Assembly (NCBI GenBank): GCA_039619475.1
Contig: CM077116.1
Coordinates: forward strand, 297,456,464 to 297,520,463
From: Icerya purchasi
Taxonomy: Eukaryota; Arthropoda; Insecta; Hemiptera; Monophlebidae
DNA length: 64,000 nucleotides
Direction of reading: 5' to 3'
This document shows positions 14,401-28,600 of this stretch, in pieces. Below the pieces are notes generated by a model. That model was given only the letters and a program-made list of their open reading frames with translations. It did no database searches and was not told the DNA's origin. Numbering within the stretch: the first letter of the stretch is position 1; every line of letters starts with the position of its first letter. The translations under genes were made by a program, and so were the position numbers.

Positions 14401-17400
14401 TATTTTATTTGGTATTAATATGAGAATTTGTTAGGGAATTTCTCCTGCTGTGTGCGTACTTGTCCACTCATATATTTGTATATCTTTGTATACAGCGGTT
14501 TGTTTGTTTACACAATAATTCATATTATTAATTTCAATCTATTAAGTTAATTAAAGTATATATAATGTAATGGTGACTATGTATCAACATCACCATTACA
14601 TCTTTTCACAACTTATTTATAATTTTAAAAGAAAAAATCTGTGCTTAGTGCTAAGTAACCACCACACTTACACACAAATGTTTTGTAATTATCATATATT
14701 TTTTCATAGCTACACTATAATCAATTATACACAGATTATATTAAATATATTTGCTCCACTGGTCCTATCTAGTATGGGGAACCCCCCCCCCCCAAAAAAA
14801 AAGAAAAAAAAAAGTCTTGTGTTGTTCATTCTCATGATATGTTCATAAAAAACAATTTTCCTTTTTCTAATTTTTTGTGTTATATTTTCATCATTAGTGT
14901 ATAGTTCATTGTTGTATCTTCTCCTGTAGATGTTATTTCCTTTAACTGAGCCAAAAATTTTCCTTAGTATCTTCCTTTCCTTGATTTCTAGTTTTTCTAC
15001 ATATATAATTTCATATTATAAAATTTAATACTTAAACTTTATAACAACTTGTGTACCATTAAATACAATATTATGTCTTTTTTTTTTTTTTTTTTTTTTT
15101 TTGGACCTGGCTCTCGCCCTTTGGCCAGTATAATCTTAATATTTGAAGTTATTGTCGAATATAAACTATATTTGAATTTGATTGCCTTTAATGTATTGCA
15201 TAGGGACAGGGACTCGAAACAATTTGACTTACTGTTACTGGTAAAGTAGTCGATTCCTTTTATATCTCCTTTTCAGAATTAGATTTGCCGACTCTGTTGA
15301 CTTCCCACTGTCAAACCATATGATTTCTTTTTTTAAACCCCCCCTTTGGACACGCCAGCTAAGGACCTACACCCAGAAACAATAAGAAAGAAAAGAGCCG
15401 TCAGTTGAATTTTGATTCGGTCAGATATGAACAATATAAAGGAACTAATGAATGAAATAATGGATGGCGAGGGGAAGGACAAAATATAAGATGCACAATA
15501 AGGAGCAGGGAGCTTGAATTTTAGCAGATAAGAATATAGAATACAACGTTCGACAGAAATGAATGGACATTCAAAAAAGATGGCGTCGCAAACTACCGCT
15601 TCATTGAAATGGAGAGGACAATTAGGAGAGGGAAAAAGGGAATAGCGAAAACGAAAGGAAGGCAAAGCAGAATGGCTAAAACGGAAGCGAATTATAGAAA
15701 TGACAACAGAAGGAGGAAGCGAAAGAAACTCACAGAACTAGGGATCAGAAGAAGATTAGATTGTACAGATAGACATAAGGGTTTTGATCGTTGTAAAAGG
15801 AGGAGGGGTAAATATCTGACCAAAGTTTGAAGTGAAATTTTTTACACAGGAAATTCAGAGGATGGAATTTTTTAAAAAAAGGAACGGGAGGAAGTAGCAG
15901 TCCGAGCCGAGGAATACGCCTACTCATTACCTTTAATGCCCATATGGCTGGGAACCCATAACAAATCAACACAAGATGGAGTAGTGAGAAGAAAGAAAAT
16001 GGACAAAACAGCGTATGTAAAGAATAATGAAATCGGAAGAGTGATTAAAAAAATGGGAGCTGATCGCTTGAAAAACACTCATGGAGTCTGAAATAACCGA
16101 ATAATTAGAAAACGACGACTGGAGGAAATGAAGATAATGGAGCGTAGGATAGCCATCGATTCGACTGTAAAGATGGAACAGAAAGAAGGAAGACGAAATG
16201 CTTCAGATAAATTAAAATCCGGAAGGATAAAAGAAGCTTCAACATTATGAGGTTCCCCGGAGCCATCCGTGGAGATGGTTACATGCGATGGAAATTAGGA
16301 ATTGATAATGATTTCCATAGAATCTTCTAATCCATATTTAAGGCAAGTACTGTGTGTTACAATATTTATTTTGACCAAGGTCGGCAGCTTTACCGATGTC
16401 CTTATATGTCCCCATCGAGGTGTGTTCCTCTAAACCACTCTGTTTTAGGCATTGACTTTACCATCTTAAAGCAGTGGTGGACTCACGGGCGGCGGGGGGT
16501 AAATTCGATGAAAAAATTGATTACAATAGAGAAATTTTATAGGTACTATACAAATTTTGTATAAATGTTACTTGTGGATTTAATTATAATTAATATTTAA
16601 TACTGCTTTCTAGTAAAACTATTAATATTACGATTTTATTCTGTTTTAAACGCAACTTTCGTTGATCTTTTGTTTTTTTTCTTTATTTTTAATTTTTATT
16701 TTGTAATTTTAATTAAAAATAGTTCAATGAGAAATATATATATTTAAACTTGCTCACGAACAAAGAATTCGGATCGGATTACTAACAAAAATAAAAAAGA
16801 AATAAAGTCTGATAAAAATACTATCGGTCTATCGTTTCTAATAATTTACTATTCAAATTTTAAACTACCGTTTTAGTTAAAATTTTATAATTTTTTTATT
16901 TTTCCCTTAAAAATAAAATAAAATTTAAATTAAATTGTAATAATTATGTGTTTTTAAAATATTTTTAAATTTCTAAAAAGGTTGCTATTTGATTTTTTTT
17001 AGGAAACAAAGTATTTCTCAAATCTAATGCTTACCGTATAAGATGTTACATAATTATTTAATTTTCCTCCCCAAAATGTCTCTTTGGATCCGCCTCTGCT
17101 TTACTTCCTTTTCTTAGAAGATTTTAGTATAAACCTAGCTCTTGAATTAGCTCTTTTGTGGACAAGAAAGTTCTCGCGTGTAAGATTAGACCGGAAAATT
17201 CTAAATGTAGCGCGACTGTGATCGAAAGCGGCATTGCATTCTTCGTTTCACCAGAGAGACGACGCTGTTCCACGACGGTTTGACGATGACGATTGATGGG
17301 AAGGAGAAGACAAGAAAGAGTATTTGTAATAGAATTTAGGAATAGATGGTAGTGGGATGTAGGATCAGAGCCATCTAGAAAGTTAGGAAGCGTAGAATCA

Positions 17401-20400
17401 ATTAAGGAATAGAACCGAGCCAAATTAGTTTTGGATTAGTTCCATCGAAGGTAATGGAGAAGTTTGAAACAAGAAGGAGAAGCAGGATTCTGGGGAGTAA
17501 TTAGAATAGGAATATGATTACGATCATAGGAGCTCATGAGAGTTGACGAAAAACTTCTGCTCTTCTTTTCCGAGAACTACTCTTCTTAATCACATCAGGA
17601 AAATGGCCAGACAGAGAAAGCACATATCGGTCAAACAGGTAGAAAAATGAAATGTAGATATCAGGAACACATTAAATCATTTAAAAATAATGAAATAGTA
17701 AAATCTACTTATGCTGAACATTTAATAAGAAATAAACATACATCAAATTCATTAGAAAAAACAATCACAGTCTTAGCTACATATAACAAAGGTAACATCA
17801 TGAACATAGCTGAAAATTATTATATAAATAAACACAAAATTAATATATTAAATTACCAAATACCAAATAATAATAACCAACTTTTTAATTTAAAACTTTA
17901 AAATTTTTTTAGTATTTATATTTTATATTTATATTATTTAAATGTTTATTATATCTTTAAATATTTATCATAATTTATGTACATTATCTCGTTCTACCAT
18001 TTTGACAGTAGCCTCATAGCTTGTTTGCAGACAAGATGTATGGATAGAAGCATACTTTCAATAGCTGACTCTTCGGCTCCCCTAAAATCAATTTCCTTGC
18101 AGAACAACATGGATATCCTAGCTCTGAAAGTTAATTATACATTGAAGCTGTTCCATCAAGCAAGAAATTGTGGGTGCCGAGTCATATGGGAATTCAAGGT
18201 AACGAGCGAGTTGACGTGGCGTCCAAGTCAGCTCTACTTGCATCAATGCCGTTTGCAGCGTCACCAATCTGCAAAGTGAAGGTTCATTTCCATGAACGTA
18301 TGATGGCTGAGTGGATCAGCCAGTGGCAAAGGGAACCATCTTTTATGAAAAGTATAAAATTTACAGCTGATTCATGGTTTCCTTCTCTTTACCTTACGCG
18401 TCGAGAATATGCTGTGTTAAATCGGTTGCGAGTTGGGTATACGGCGGTCTCACACAATTATATACTTGAAGGTACCCTTCTCCCACCCACGTGTCCTTTC
18501 TATTCCGGTTCTTCTTATGCTTCGGTGGAACACCTGTTACAACAATGTGCGGTGTTTGCGCACTTCGCTTTTGCCGGTGTTCCACTTTCAACTATACTGT
18601 CAAATGATCCAACGCGCATACAAATGCTACTCGTTTTTCTTAGAACCAACAGCTTAATAAGTAAATTATGAAATAGCCTTTTCACCCTGGCCCATGTGCT
18701 GTAATGACCATTGCAGTTAAAAATAGTGCATGAGCGTCACCAGGAAAAAAAAACGTTTTCTTTCCTATCTGAACTTAGTGCGATTTAGAATTTTTTTCGG
18801 ATCACATATATTGAGTTGTGTTTTTAGCTGATGACGGGTTATACCCGAAAACGTTTCTGAGTAAGCAATCATTTTATACTTAAATTTGTTTGTTATATTT
18901 GTATTTGTTATAACTTAATATATTCTATAATTAACAAACAGGATGGTAAACGATTCTTTAGTGAATTAAAATCCATTTTTAAAACATCTTCTAACCCCAC
19001 CGCGGGCCTTGATGATATTTCCTTCTCTGTCCATAAAAAATTATCGGATCAAGCTTTCCAAACTATTTTCTGTATATTTAACTCCTTTTTGCCCAGAGGA
19101 GTCACACTTCCTGCTTGGAACACCTTTATTATCCCTCCTATCACTAAGAAAAACTCCTCCCTTCGTTCAGTCTCCCTAGCATCGTGTCTCAGAAAACTAT
19201 TTGAGGGATGCTTAACAAGCGCCTGGTCTGGCTGGTCTGGTGGCTCGAGCAGAATAAGATTTTTTCTTCCAATATATTTGGTTTTCGTTCAGGCTTAGGT
19301 CCTGCTGACTATGCCAGTCTTTTTGTTTCTCACATCTATAAATCTTTCATCGATAAACAGTATATATTCGCTACTTTATTGATGTTTCCAGTGCTTTTAA
19401 TAAGCTCCATCTCCCTACTCTTCGAGATAGAATGATAGCAATTAATATCCCGACGAATTTCTCTTTCCTCATTATTAATCTGATATTAAATCGTACTATT
19501 TTCCACTCTTCCCCCTTGATCGAGGCTACAAGAGTTGTTTCACGTGGTCTTCCACAAGGATCCTGCCTTAGTTCTACTCTTTTTAATATTTAATACTATT
19601 TCTATTGCTTCTATTCCTACGAAATCCTCTTCCTTATTCTGTCCCGATGACATTCATCCTTGGTGCTCTTAGAGGTTCTTCAATACCAGCAGTTCTCGGT
19701 GAGTCAAACTGGCCCACACTTTTAATCTGCAGACCATATTTTCTATATCGTTCCTTGTGTAATCGCTTACCGTTATCATCCTCCAGACTGATTCCTTCAT
19801 ATTTTTCCATTCTGTAAAACTGGCGTTTTACTCCCAACAAAATTCCTATCCTAGCCCGCATTGCTTTGCAGCTGAATTCTTTTTTATCCTGTAAAATTTC
19901 TTATAATAATATCCCTTAATTTTCTTTCAATTTTTCAGATCTCTCCAATTCCCTCAATATATACTATTTTTCTCTTTTCTCTAAATCCCTTTTCAATATA
20001 ATAGTTATACAAGAATTCCATAGTTATATCGAATCCCGATTTCCTTCTCACATGACTATTTTTATGGATGTTTCGATGAGGCCTAATGGAATTGGAGATT
20101 CCTTCATCCTTCCGAGCATAAATTTCTCTGAATCTTTTCGTCTCCCTCTTTTTTGTACTATCTTTACGGCCGATCTAATGGCCATTCTACGTTCCATAAT
20201 TTATATTTCCTCCCATCGATCTTCTTCTAAATATTTAATTATCTCTGTCTCCATGTCTGCTCTTAAAACTATTTCCTCACAATTCTCCTCTCACTCCTCT
20301 GATTTTTTTATCCTCCGTATTCGCTCCCTATCAATAGCTGACCGAATCTATATCTAACGGATTCTTTTCCTTCTTGTCGTTTCTGGGCGAAGATCTGTTA

Positions 20401-22623
20401 CTGGAATGCCCTCCCGGGGGGGGGGGGTATATATATATAAAAAAAAAATAATCTTCCTGTTTGTGGTGGAATCGGGAGTGTAATGGTACTTTTGACTTGA
20501 GTTTATCCACATTTAAAACTTTCAGCTCCTCCCCTACTTGAAAATCTAGTCTCCACATGGTACTGATTTAGAATTGTAGTACCATTTTTAATTGTGGATA
20601 TTTATAATGACTTCGTATCAGAGGTGGAAAAGGAGCAAACTTTCAATAAGTATTGTTTAATGAACTGATCTTATTGCAATTTGGAATTCAATATCGGCTC
20701 AAAAAAGTAAATTTTGTATTTAAGAAATGTCATAATATTACCTTAAGAGGTACACACTTTACCGTAGAAGATCTTATTTTTAATAAAATAATTTTTTTTG
20801 TACCTTTTAGTGTATTTTTATTAAATATTAAAGTAAATCTTAAAGTCGGTACTTCTTTTTTGAAAAAATATTTTATTTCATCATTTTTAGTGTAAATATT
20901 ACGGATAAGCCAACCTAAAATGATGCTACTTTCGGTACTGCATAAGTAGTTTGTTAAAGGAATGATATCGTTATTCTTTAATTTTGAGATAAAACTTGTC
21001 TGCCTATATTTTATAGATTACTTTACGGATATTTCGTCTGTTTCTGCTAAAACAGTATGATATTGAGTTGATTTTTCACACTAAGTCAAAGGGCACGATT
21101 TTGGATTATTTTAAAAGCCTGTAATTTTGATTTATTCAAGTTAAGTAATGGAGCATGGAAATCTATGCATGATTTAATAATTGCCTTATTGATTTAAATT
21201 AAAGAGCAGGGATCTATCCTCCAGCTTCATTCTGCCAGGCTTCATAAAAAATTGAAGACTTTTTTTCTTTTATCAGATATATACCGTATTTCTTCCTTTC
21301 GCGTAAGATTTGGATCAAACTTAACCCTCAAGTATCTGACTGAATTCTTAAACCTAACGGAAGAATTATTTATTTTAAGTAATGGTGACGATTTTTTCTC
21401 CTGGACACTATGATACCTTGAGTCTTTTTCAGATTTCATTCAATCTGTATTTCGTTTAATAATTTTATAAGATTCTTTAATGATTTTTCAATTCTTTTCT
21501 TAACGGTGTTCGTGGAAGCCACGGAGGCATATATTACTGGGTCATGGGCGTACCGAATAATTTTAACATTCTGTCTGTGTAACTTTCCTAAATTTTTTGT
21601 GTATAATATGAAGAGACAAGAACTCAGCAAATACCTTGGGGTAAACCTCTGCCTGCTCTCACCGAGCCAAAAGTTTTGCCTTGGAATAATGTTGTTAGTT
21701 TTCTATTATGGAAAGAATTATGTACTAGTTGGCTGATTTTTTTTGTTAAACCTAATTTGAATAGAGTTGTGTGTAGAAATTTTTAGATTTACATTATCGT
21801 AAGCTGCTTTTAAATTTGGTTTTTAGTTCTGAACATTCTTTATGCGTAATTACATATTATAAAAGTCAATACATTTATTATCGTAGGGAACGGAAAAACT
21901 GAGAGAGGAGCAATAGGGGAGAGGGGGGTCGGATCATTATTTAAGATAAGATTAATGAAAGAAAGAACGAAACAACAACATTTAATTATAACAGAGCATT
22001 TAGCGAGTGGAATAGAAAGATGAATATCTGATAAGGAATTTTCCATGTTACTGATGATTTTGGAGTTGGGAACTCGCGGAAGATATACTGCGATGGAAAG
22101 AGTAAATAAGGATGTCGTCGGAGAGAAAAGAAAAGAGTAGTTTTGATGAAATAGATATTGAATAAAGTTTGGGTAAAATCGTGTGGTAATCCGCGGAATA
22201 TTAACCTAGTGGTGGTATAATGATTCTGCAATTGTAAAGGATATCATCAAGGGGAAAATAGTGTGTGGATATGTTAAAGGAAAGTGTTATATCAAACAGA
22301 GTATGGTAGTGAATATTGTCAAAAAAATGTTTACCAATAAATGCCGAATCTGTCAAAAACGTAATAATACAGTTGGAAAGGCCACGCGGAGTACGTAACT
22401 CCGAAACAGGCCGGCTTTTTTTAATATTTTAAAGTATGATTTTTCTGTAATACATGTTTTTATAAATTTTAAATAAACCAAAAACGTTGTTGTATAAAAA
22501 ATTGTTGGGTTCAAGCCACCAAACAAGACTGTTTATTAAGTAAACGTTGCAAAGGTCTGCTTTAAAAGCAAATTCCGCAATTTCTTTTGTGTTTTGATAA
22601 TAGCATGACCTTTAAATAACAGC

Positions 22624-22658
<35 letters not shown>

Positions 22659-25636
22659 ACAAGAAAATGGTAGAGTGAAAAAGCTGAAATTAACGGAAGA
22701 TAAAAGGGTAGTTAATATAAATAAAAGGATTCGTTGATGGTCAGATGGTTTTGTGCCGGGCCAGGAAAAGGGAAAAAAAAGTAAACTTTCGAAAAGCTTT
22801 TTAACACAGAAAGCAAAAGAGATTTGACAAAGAATAGAGGAATTGGATTTAAGGATCGGAATAACGGTAAAGGTATTGGAAGAAGGAGTGGAGTAGAATC
22901 GAAGAAAGGAGTTAAATAAGTTCGAAGGAAACTGATGAAAATAATAATTAGAGTTTTTATAGGAAAGGAACTTCCATTAATTCCAGGAGAGGAGTTAGGC
23001 TAATTACGTAAGAATGCTTCAAGTTCTGTGAGGGTAAAGTGAAAAACTAAAAAAAATTTGAGGAAGCAAAAGGAGATGAAATGTGACAAGATTCTTGGAA
23101 GCTAAGAACGTAGTTGGCAGTTATAGAATTTATGAAATGAATTAATTTATCAGGAGGAAGATTTTGATTAGAAGGACATTGGGAAAGAGGAAATTTAAAG
23201 ACCTCTGCCATTTTCCAGATATAATGAATGGGATTGGAGCTTGAGAAGGAGGAGCAAAAGTTTTTTTGATAATTTTAATGGTAAATGTGGCTTTAGCGTT
23301 GGCTCTTTTATGGTGAGAGTGGTGTAAAAAGTAGGGATGGAGCTGAAAGTTTTAAATGCGGATAAACACAAGTCAAGAGTAGCATTACACTCCCGATTCC
23401 ACCACAAACAGGAAGATGATTTTTTTTTTTATATATATCCCCCCAGGGGGGCATGTCAGCAACAGATCTTCGCCCAGAAACGACAAGAAGGAAAAGAATC
23501 CGTTAGATATAGATTCGGTCAGCTGTCAGCTTTTGATAGAATAAAAGAACTGAGGACCGGAACAACGGAGATCGACGAAAACGACAATATATACGAAGCG
23601 TACTAAGGATTAAGGAGTTTAAGTGATCACAGATCGGAGTACAAAGAAGTACGCTCGTTTACGAGAGATGGAAATTCAAAGAAGATATGGTCAGGATCGC
23701 AGACGACTTCGTCGTCAGGATGAAGATGGCAACTAGGGGATAGTGCGAGACGAAAACGAAAACGTGAGGAAAGAAGAACAATATGATTGAGACGTAAACG
23801 GATAATAGAGATAATAACGGAGCGGCGAAGCGAAGGAAAATTGTAAAACCAAGTCGGAGGAGGAAGATTAGGTTTGATGGAAAAATAAAAGCAATGTTGA
23901 TTGGAAAAGGAGGAAACGTAAAAATCTGACCAAAATCTAACATAAAACTTTTTACACAGTGGGAGCAAATTAGAAGCGAGAATTTTAGTGAAATGAAAGC
24001 GGGAGGATACCGCAATCTGAGCTAAGGAATCTGCCATTTCGTTACCCCCTATCCACATATGACTGGAGACCCAGAAAATATCAATGCGGAAAGCATGAAG
24101 TAAGAAAAGAGTGTGAATGAGAGAGCGAATACGGAGGATAAAAAAATCAGAGGAGTGAGAGGGGAATTGTGAGGAAATAGTTTTAAGAGCAGACATGGAG
24201 TCAGAGATAATTAAATATTTAGAAGAAGATCGATGGGAGGAAATATAAATTATGGAACGTAGAATGGCCATTAGATTGGCCGTAAAGATAGTACAAGAAG
24301 GAAGGTGATTTAACATTGTTGTGAACTGAAGCATGAACCGATTGAGAAAACCGATTCAAGGCAGCCGAAGCAGAGTCAATAAAGAAATCATATTGCGAGG
24401 AAGAATTCAAATTTTTTGGGATTGAAGAAAATGAGGAATAAATAAAAGAACGAAGGCCCAGGTCAATCAAAATTAGAAAGGATCGATTTTGGAGTATGAA
24501 GGAAATTGGAGGGAGATGGAAACTAGTGAAATTTGTGTTGCGACTGAGGAAGCTTATAGAATAGTTAATAATATAGATGATTTGGGAAAAAGTTTTATAT
24601 TTGAATTATTTTTACCCTTATCATAGCTCACAGGTTAGCTGTACAATGCCTCAAGCGACCTTCAGTTGTGAAAAATACAAATTTTACTAAGTAATCTAAT
24701 AATAATAAAAAAAAAAAAAAACACTTTTAAATAATTGTATCCCTTCCGTTCGCGCGCGTACACACATTCTCACGCATTACATGCTCTAAATCCATCCTGC
24801 TTGTCTTAAATTCGAGATTCATTATTAAGTATTATTACTGAATTGCTTTCAAAACTTGCTGACTGACGTGAAATCTCATTGGTTTTTGCAAGAATCGGAT
24901 AACGCACTACGAAACATTATGATTTAAATACTGCATGCAATTTTTTGAATCTAAACTAAATTACTGTAAACGAGGTTAGAATATAGGCTGACATGCTGAT
25001 TAGCCCCGGTGCTTTTAAATTACATATGGGCAAATATCAACATCTATGAAAATCGGTAGCTTTTTTCATTTCAGTTTTTTCATTAATACATACACGGTTT
25101 TGATAAATATAATTTTTAATTTAAAATTAAAAGTAATGACTATATTTATAATATAAAACTGAAATAAAAATCAACGTAATTTAAATTATCGTAACAAACA
25201 ATGTTTTCTTTTATTTTTATTTTTTGTTTTTTTTGCCAATTAGCCATGGTGTTAAAGAACCTTAGTGGCCGTATATTGGTTTTACATAATTAGTCTCTCT
25301 AAAGACACGTTAATCCAAAATTAATAATAATAATAATAATAATAAATAATGGCAATAATAACAAAAAATAATAAAAGTAAAAGAAATAGATAACAAAAAA
25401 ACAACAAGCAGTGTAAGTATAGATTTAATGTATGATTAAAATTATATTTAATATAAAATTAAATAGATTTTAATTCGTTTTGTTATTCTAATTTTTGTAG
25501 TATTAAATTGCAAGGAATTAAATTTATTAAAATTTGGATCACGACTTTCAATAAAACTAGTTTAAATCTATGCAAAACGTTCTGTCTTTCAATTAGGCTT
25601 AGCTAAATAGAAAATTTTTGAACATTTTTGCTCCTA

Positions 25637-25669
<33 letters not shown>

Positions 25670-28600
25670 TCTAAGGTGCGCAGTGCTCCATCAAGGTTGA
25701 TGTGCACAGGTTGCTTCGCTTACGTATAACCTTTGTAGAGTAATTGATTACGCGCGTGACGTCATGTTATAGTCCAACTACTAGTGCTGCTTCTACGTTT
25801 TCTATTCGTAATAACTTATTAACATTGCCGTTAATTTTTATTATTATTGTAATATTTTTGCATTCATTACTACTGTTTTTTTATTCAGCTTATATAGTTA
25901 AAAAATGTTAATAGGAATACAGTAACGAATTTTAAAATGTTTATGTTTTTACAAAAATAGTGGACTTATTACTACTATTATTCAACATCTAAAAATGCAA
26001 GTAAAATGCCACGATAGATTATATGTGCTAGACAAAAATAAAACTGGGGTCACTTATAAAAAATATAATTTGAAATAGAACTGGCTCGCAGAAATAGTAT
26101 GTTGACAGTTATTTCCGTTTATAGCTTAAATTTTTTGATCTTTGTTTTCAGCTTCTTTACTTGTAGCCTCATCACGCGGTATTACAATTATTTAAAAATT
26201 TCATTTAAACCTGTACTATTTGTGTAACTGAAGTTTTTATAACATTGCAGTGAATATTGTTTTCTTTGCGTAAAATTTTTTTGCCTCCACCTTTACCAAC
26301 CACATCATGATATAGATATTGAACTGATGTTCAATTTCTTCAGCCTGATTGTTGAAGAGTGAGGTTAATCGATCGTGTGATAGGCGCGTAATCTAGGACA
26401 TAGTTGATTTTGAAAACTCAACTTCTGAATTTTCTTCCAAATGAGAGAACCGCTTAAGACGTTTTCCCGCCATGCAATCTACACGATGTATTCAAGTTCA
26501 TTATTTTCAAATTGTTCGTTATTATTTAAGGGGGTATTCTAATCTAGAGGCACAAATTTAGGAGGTTTTTTCAAGCTCAATAAAAAAAATAAATATTTTT
26601 ACTATTCATTTTTTTACCATTTATTTAGTCATGTTTTAAGAATACACAAAAAAAATATCAAAAAAAAAAAATTAAATTCACAAAGTTACAGGCTAATGAT
26701 GTGAAGGGGTAAAAAAAAGAGGGTTGACACGATTTCAACCCTTCTAATCTGAAACAAAAAAAAAAAGAAAAGATTCTTAATTAGTAAAGATGTGGTTATA
26801 GTCTCTACCTCAGAGAAGAAAAAACATAAAATTCTCGTAAAATGGTGACTGTTTGAATAAAAAAGGTCGATTTTTTACCTGTTTTTTGGCTTTCCTAAAT
26901 TTTTTAAAAATAGTAAAAATCAAAATTTTGACTTTATTCTAGTAGAGACTATGGAAAGACATATAAAGAAGATCCCCATACCTAATTTCAAGTAAATCGG
27001 TTTCTTAGAATTTGAGATATCATGTCAACCGTGTTGAAAAAAGTAGTTTCGAGAAAAATGCGTTTAAAGTTTCGAAAGATTCAAGTAAAGTTCCAGGCAG
27101 TCTAATTCATAGAACGGTACGTTACATTTACATTATCTTAATCGGCGATTCCTTCTTCCTACAATGGACCTCCTTCTGCTACTTCAAATTGTACATGTTT
27201 TGAAGTTCTTTCTACTAGACGGGCAGTCCAAGCTTCCTTTAAAGCATCAGAAGCTCGGATTTCAGAGCTTTCAATCCGAGTCCCGCCTGACAGTCTAAAT
27301 GTTCTTTTTTTTTGTCTATCTGAACGCACAGAACTTCCTTTGTTACTTTTTTTTATCCATTTTACACTTAATAAATAAAATATTCACTTAAAATTTTATA
27401 TTTTTGGACTGTACATAGAGTATGCATATTTGCGTTGCTTGAAGATTGAAGTGAAACTGACCTGAACTGAACACTAAAAAAGAAAAGATTTCAACAAAAT
27501 ACGTTACAATGACCTTCAGTTGATTATTTTTTAAATATATATACAATGTATAAAAGAGTTTGAATTATCTTCAGGTAGTCAAAGAATGCCTATCACATAT
27601 TGTTTGATCCACTCCGACTGAGCCGATTTAGTTGCCGCGTCACGACAATAGCTGTAACTCCGTAAATAATTTTAATTTTGAAAAATCTTTCTTTTTAGGG
27701 ACATATTCGTAAATGTCTAAACTATCAGAATATGCAAAAAAAAAAAACTTAGATTTTTTCAAATTTCTAGACTAGAATATCTCCTTAATTCTAATAACTT
27801 TTTTTTATATTGAGATTAGCGGAAATCTCTTGAAAAATGTCACATTCTGTTAAGTCGACCGCCGCATTTGTAAGCTTCGATATTCTACTATCGCGTAATA
27901 TACAAAAACGTTTAAGTTGTTAACATAAAAATCACAATTTTTGGATCACGTCACGAACAATTGGTTTTCATGTCATATTGATGATAGCACAATAACCGTC
28001 TTTGTATCAATTTGGCAAAGCCCAATACAAATTCGATATTTTTTATTTATTTAATTTTTATTGAACACGTCAACCACGAATCTTTACTTAGAAGCAACTA
28101 CAGGAGGAAAAAAACGGATATATTTTAATCCGATTATATATCGTTTTTCTTTTGTGTTCTTTTTTTCTTATGGGTTCGTCAACATGGACTTTGGCCCAAG
28201 AACAATGGAACAAAGGGGTAAGAGAGACTCAGATTTTTACACGATCGGAGATAGCCGACAGAAAGGAATCAAGAGCTAGAATAGCAGAAGGAGAAGGAAG
28301 GGAGATAATGAATGAAGCACCGTATGGAACGGGAGTACCGGTTTGTTAGAGGAAGGAATAAAAAGAAGCTTGTTCAGTTGAAAGCGACGAACAGCTGAAT
28401 ATTATATGATCGGGATCACAAATAAATTGAATGCTGGCGGGAGAGGGGTGCAATGGACAATAACGAGAAGGTACGAGAGAATAACGTAATAGCGAGGAAG
28501 GGAGCAAACTATGCCCAAAACGCAGGCAGGTTGAATAGACAAGAAAAAGGAATCCGGGTTGGAAAATTAGGAGACGTAGGAGTTAAACCATAGTTTGGAA

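Noticed and set aside
17614..18866. A single long Penelope element from GIY-YIG to hammerhead
   Set aside because: The 0.8 kb between them encodes RNase H and a C-terminal domain of a different non-LTR family, so at best it is an interrupted element.
22626..25668. CRISPR-like or regulatory repeat arrays
   Set aside because: The repeats are simple AAT microsatellites without spacers, and the organism is a eukaryote.
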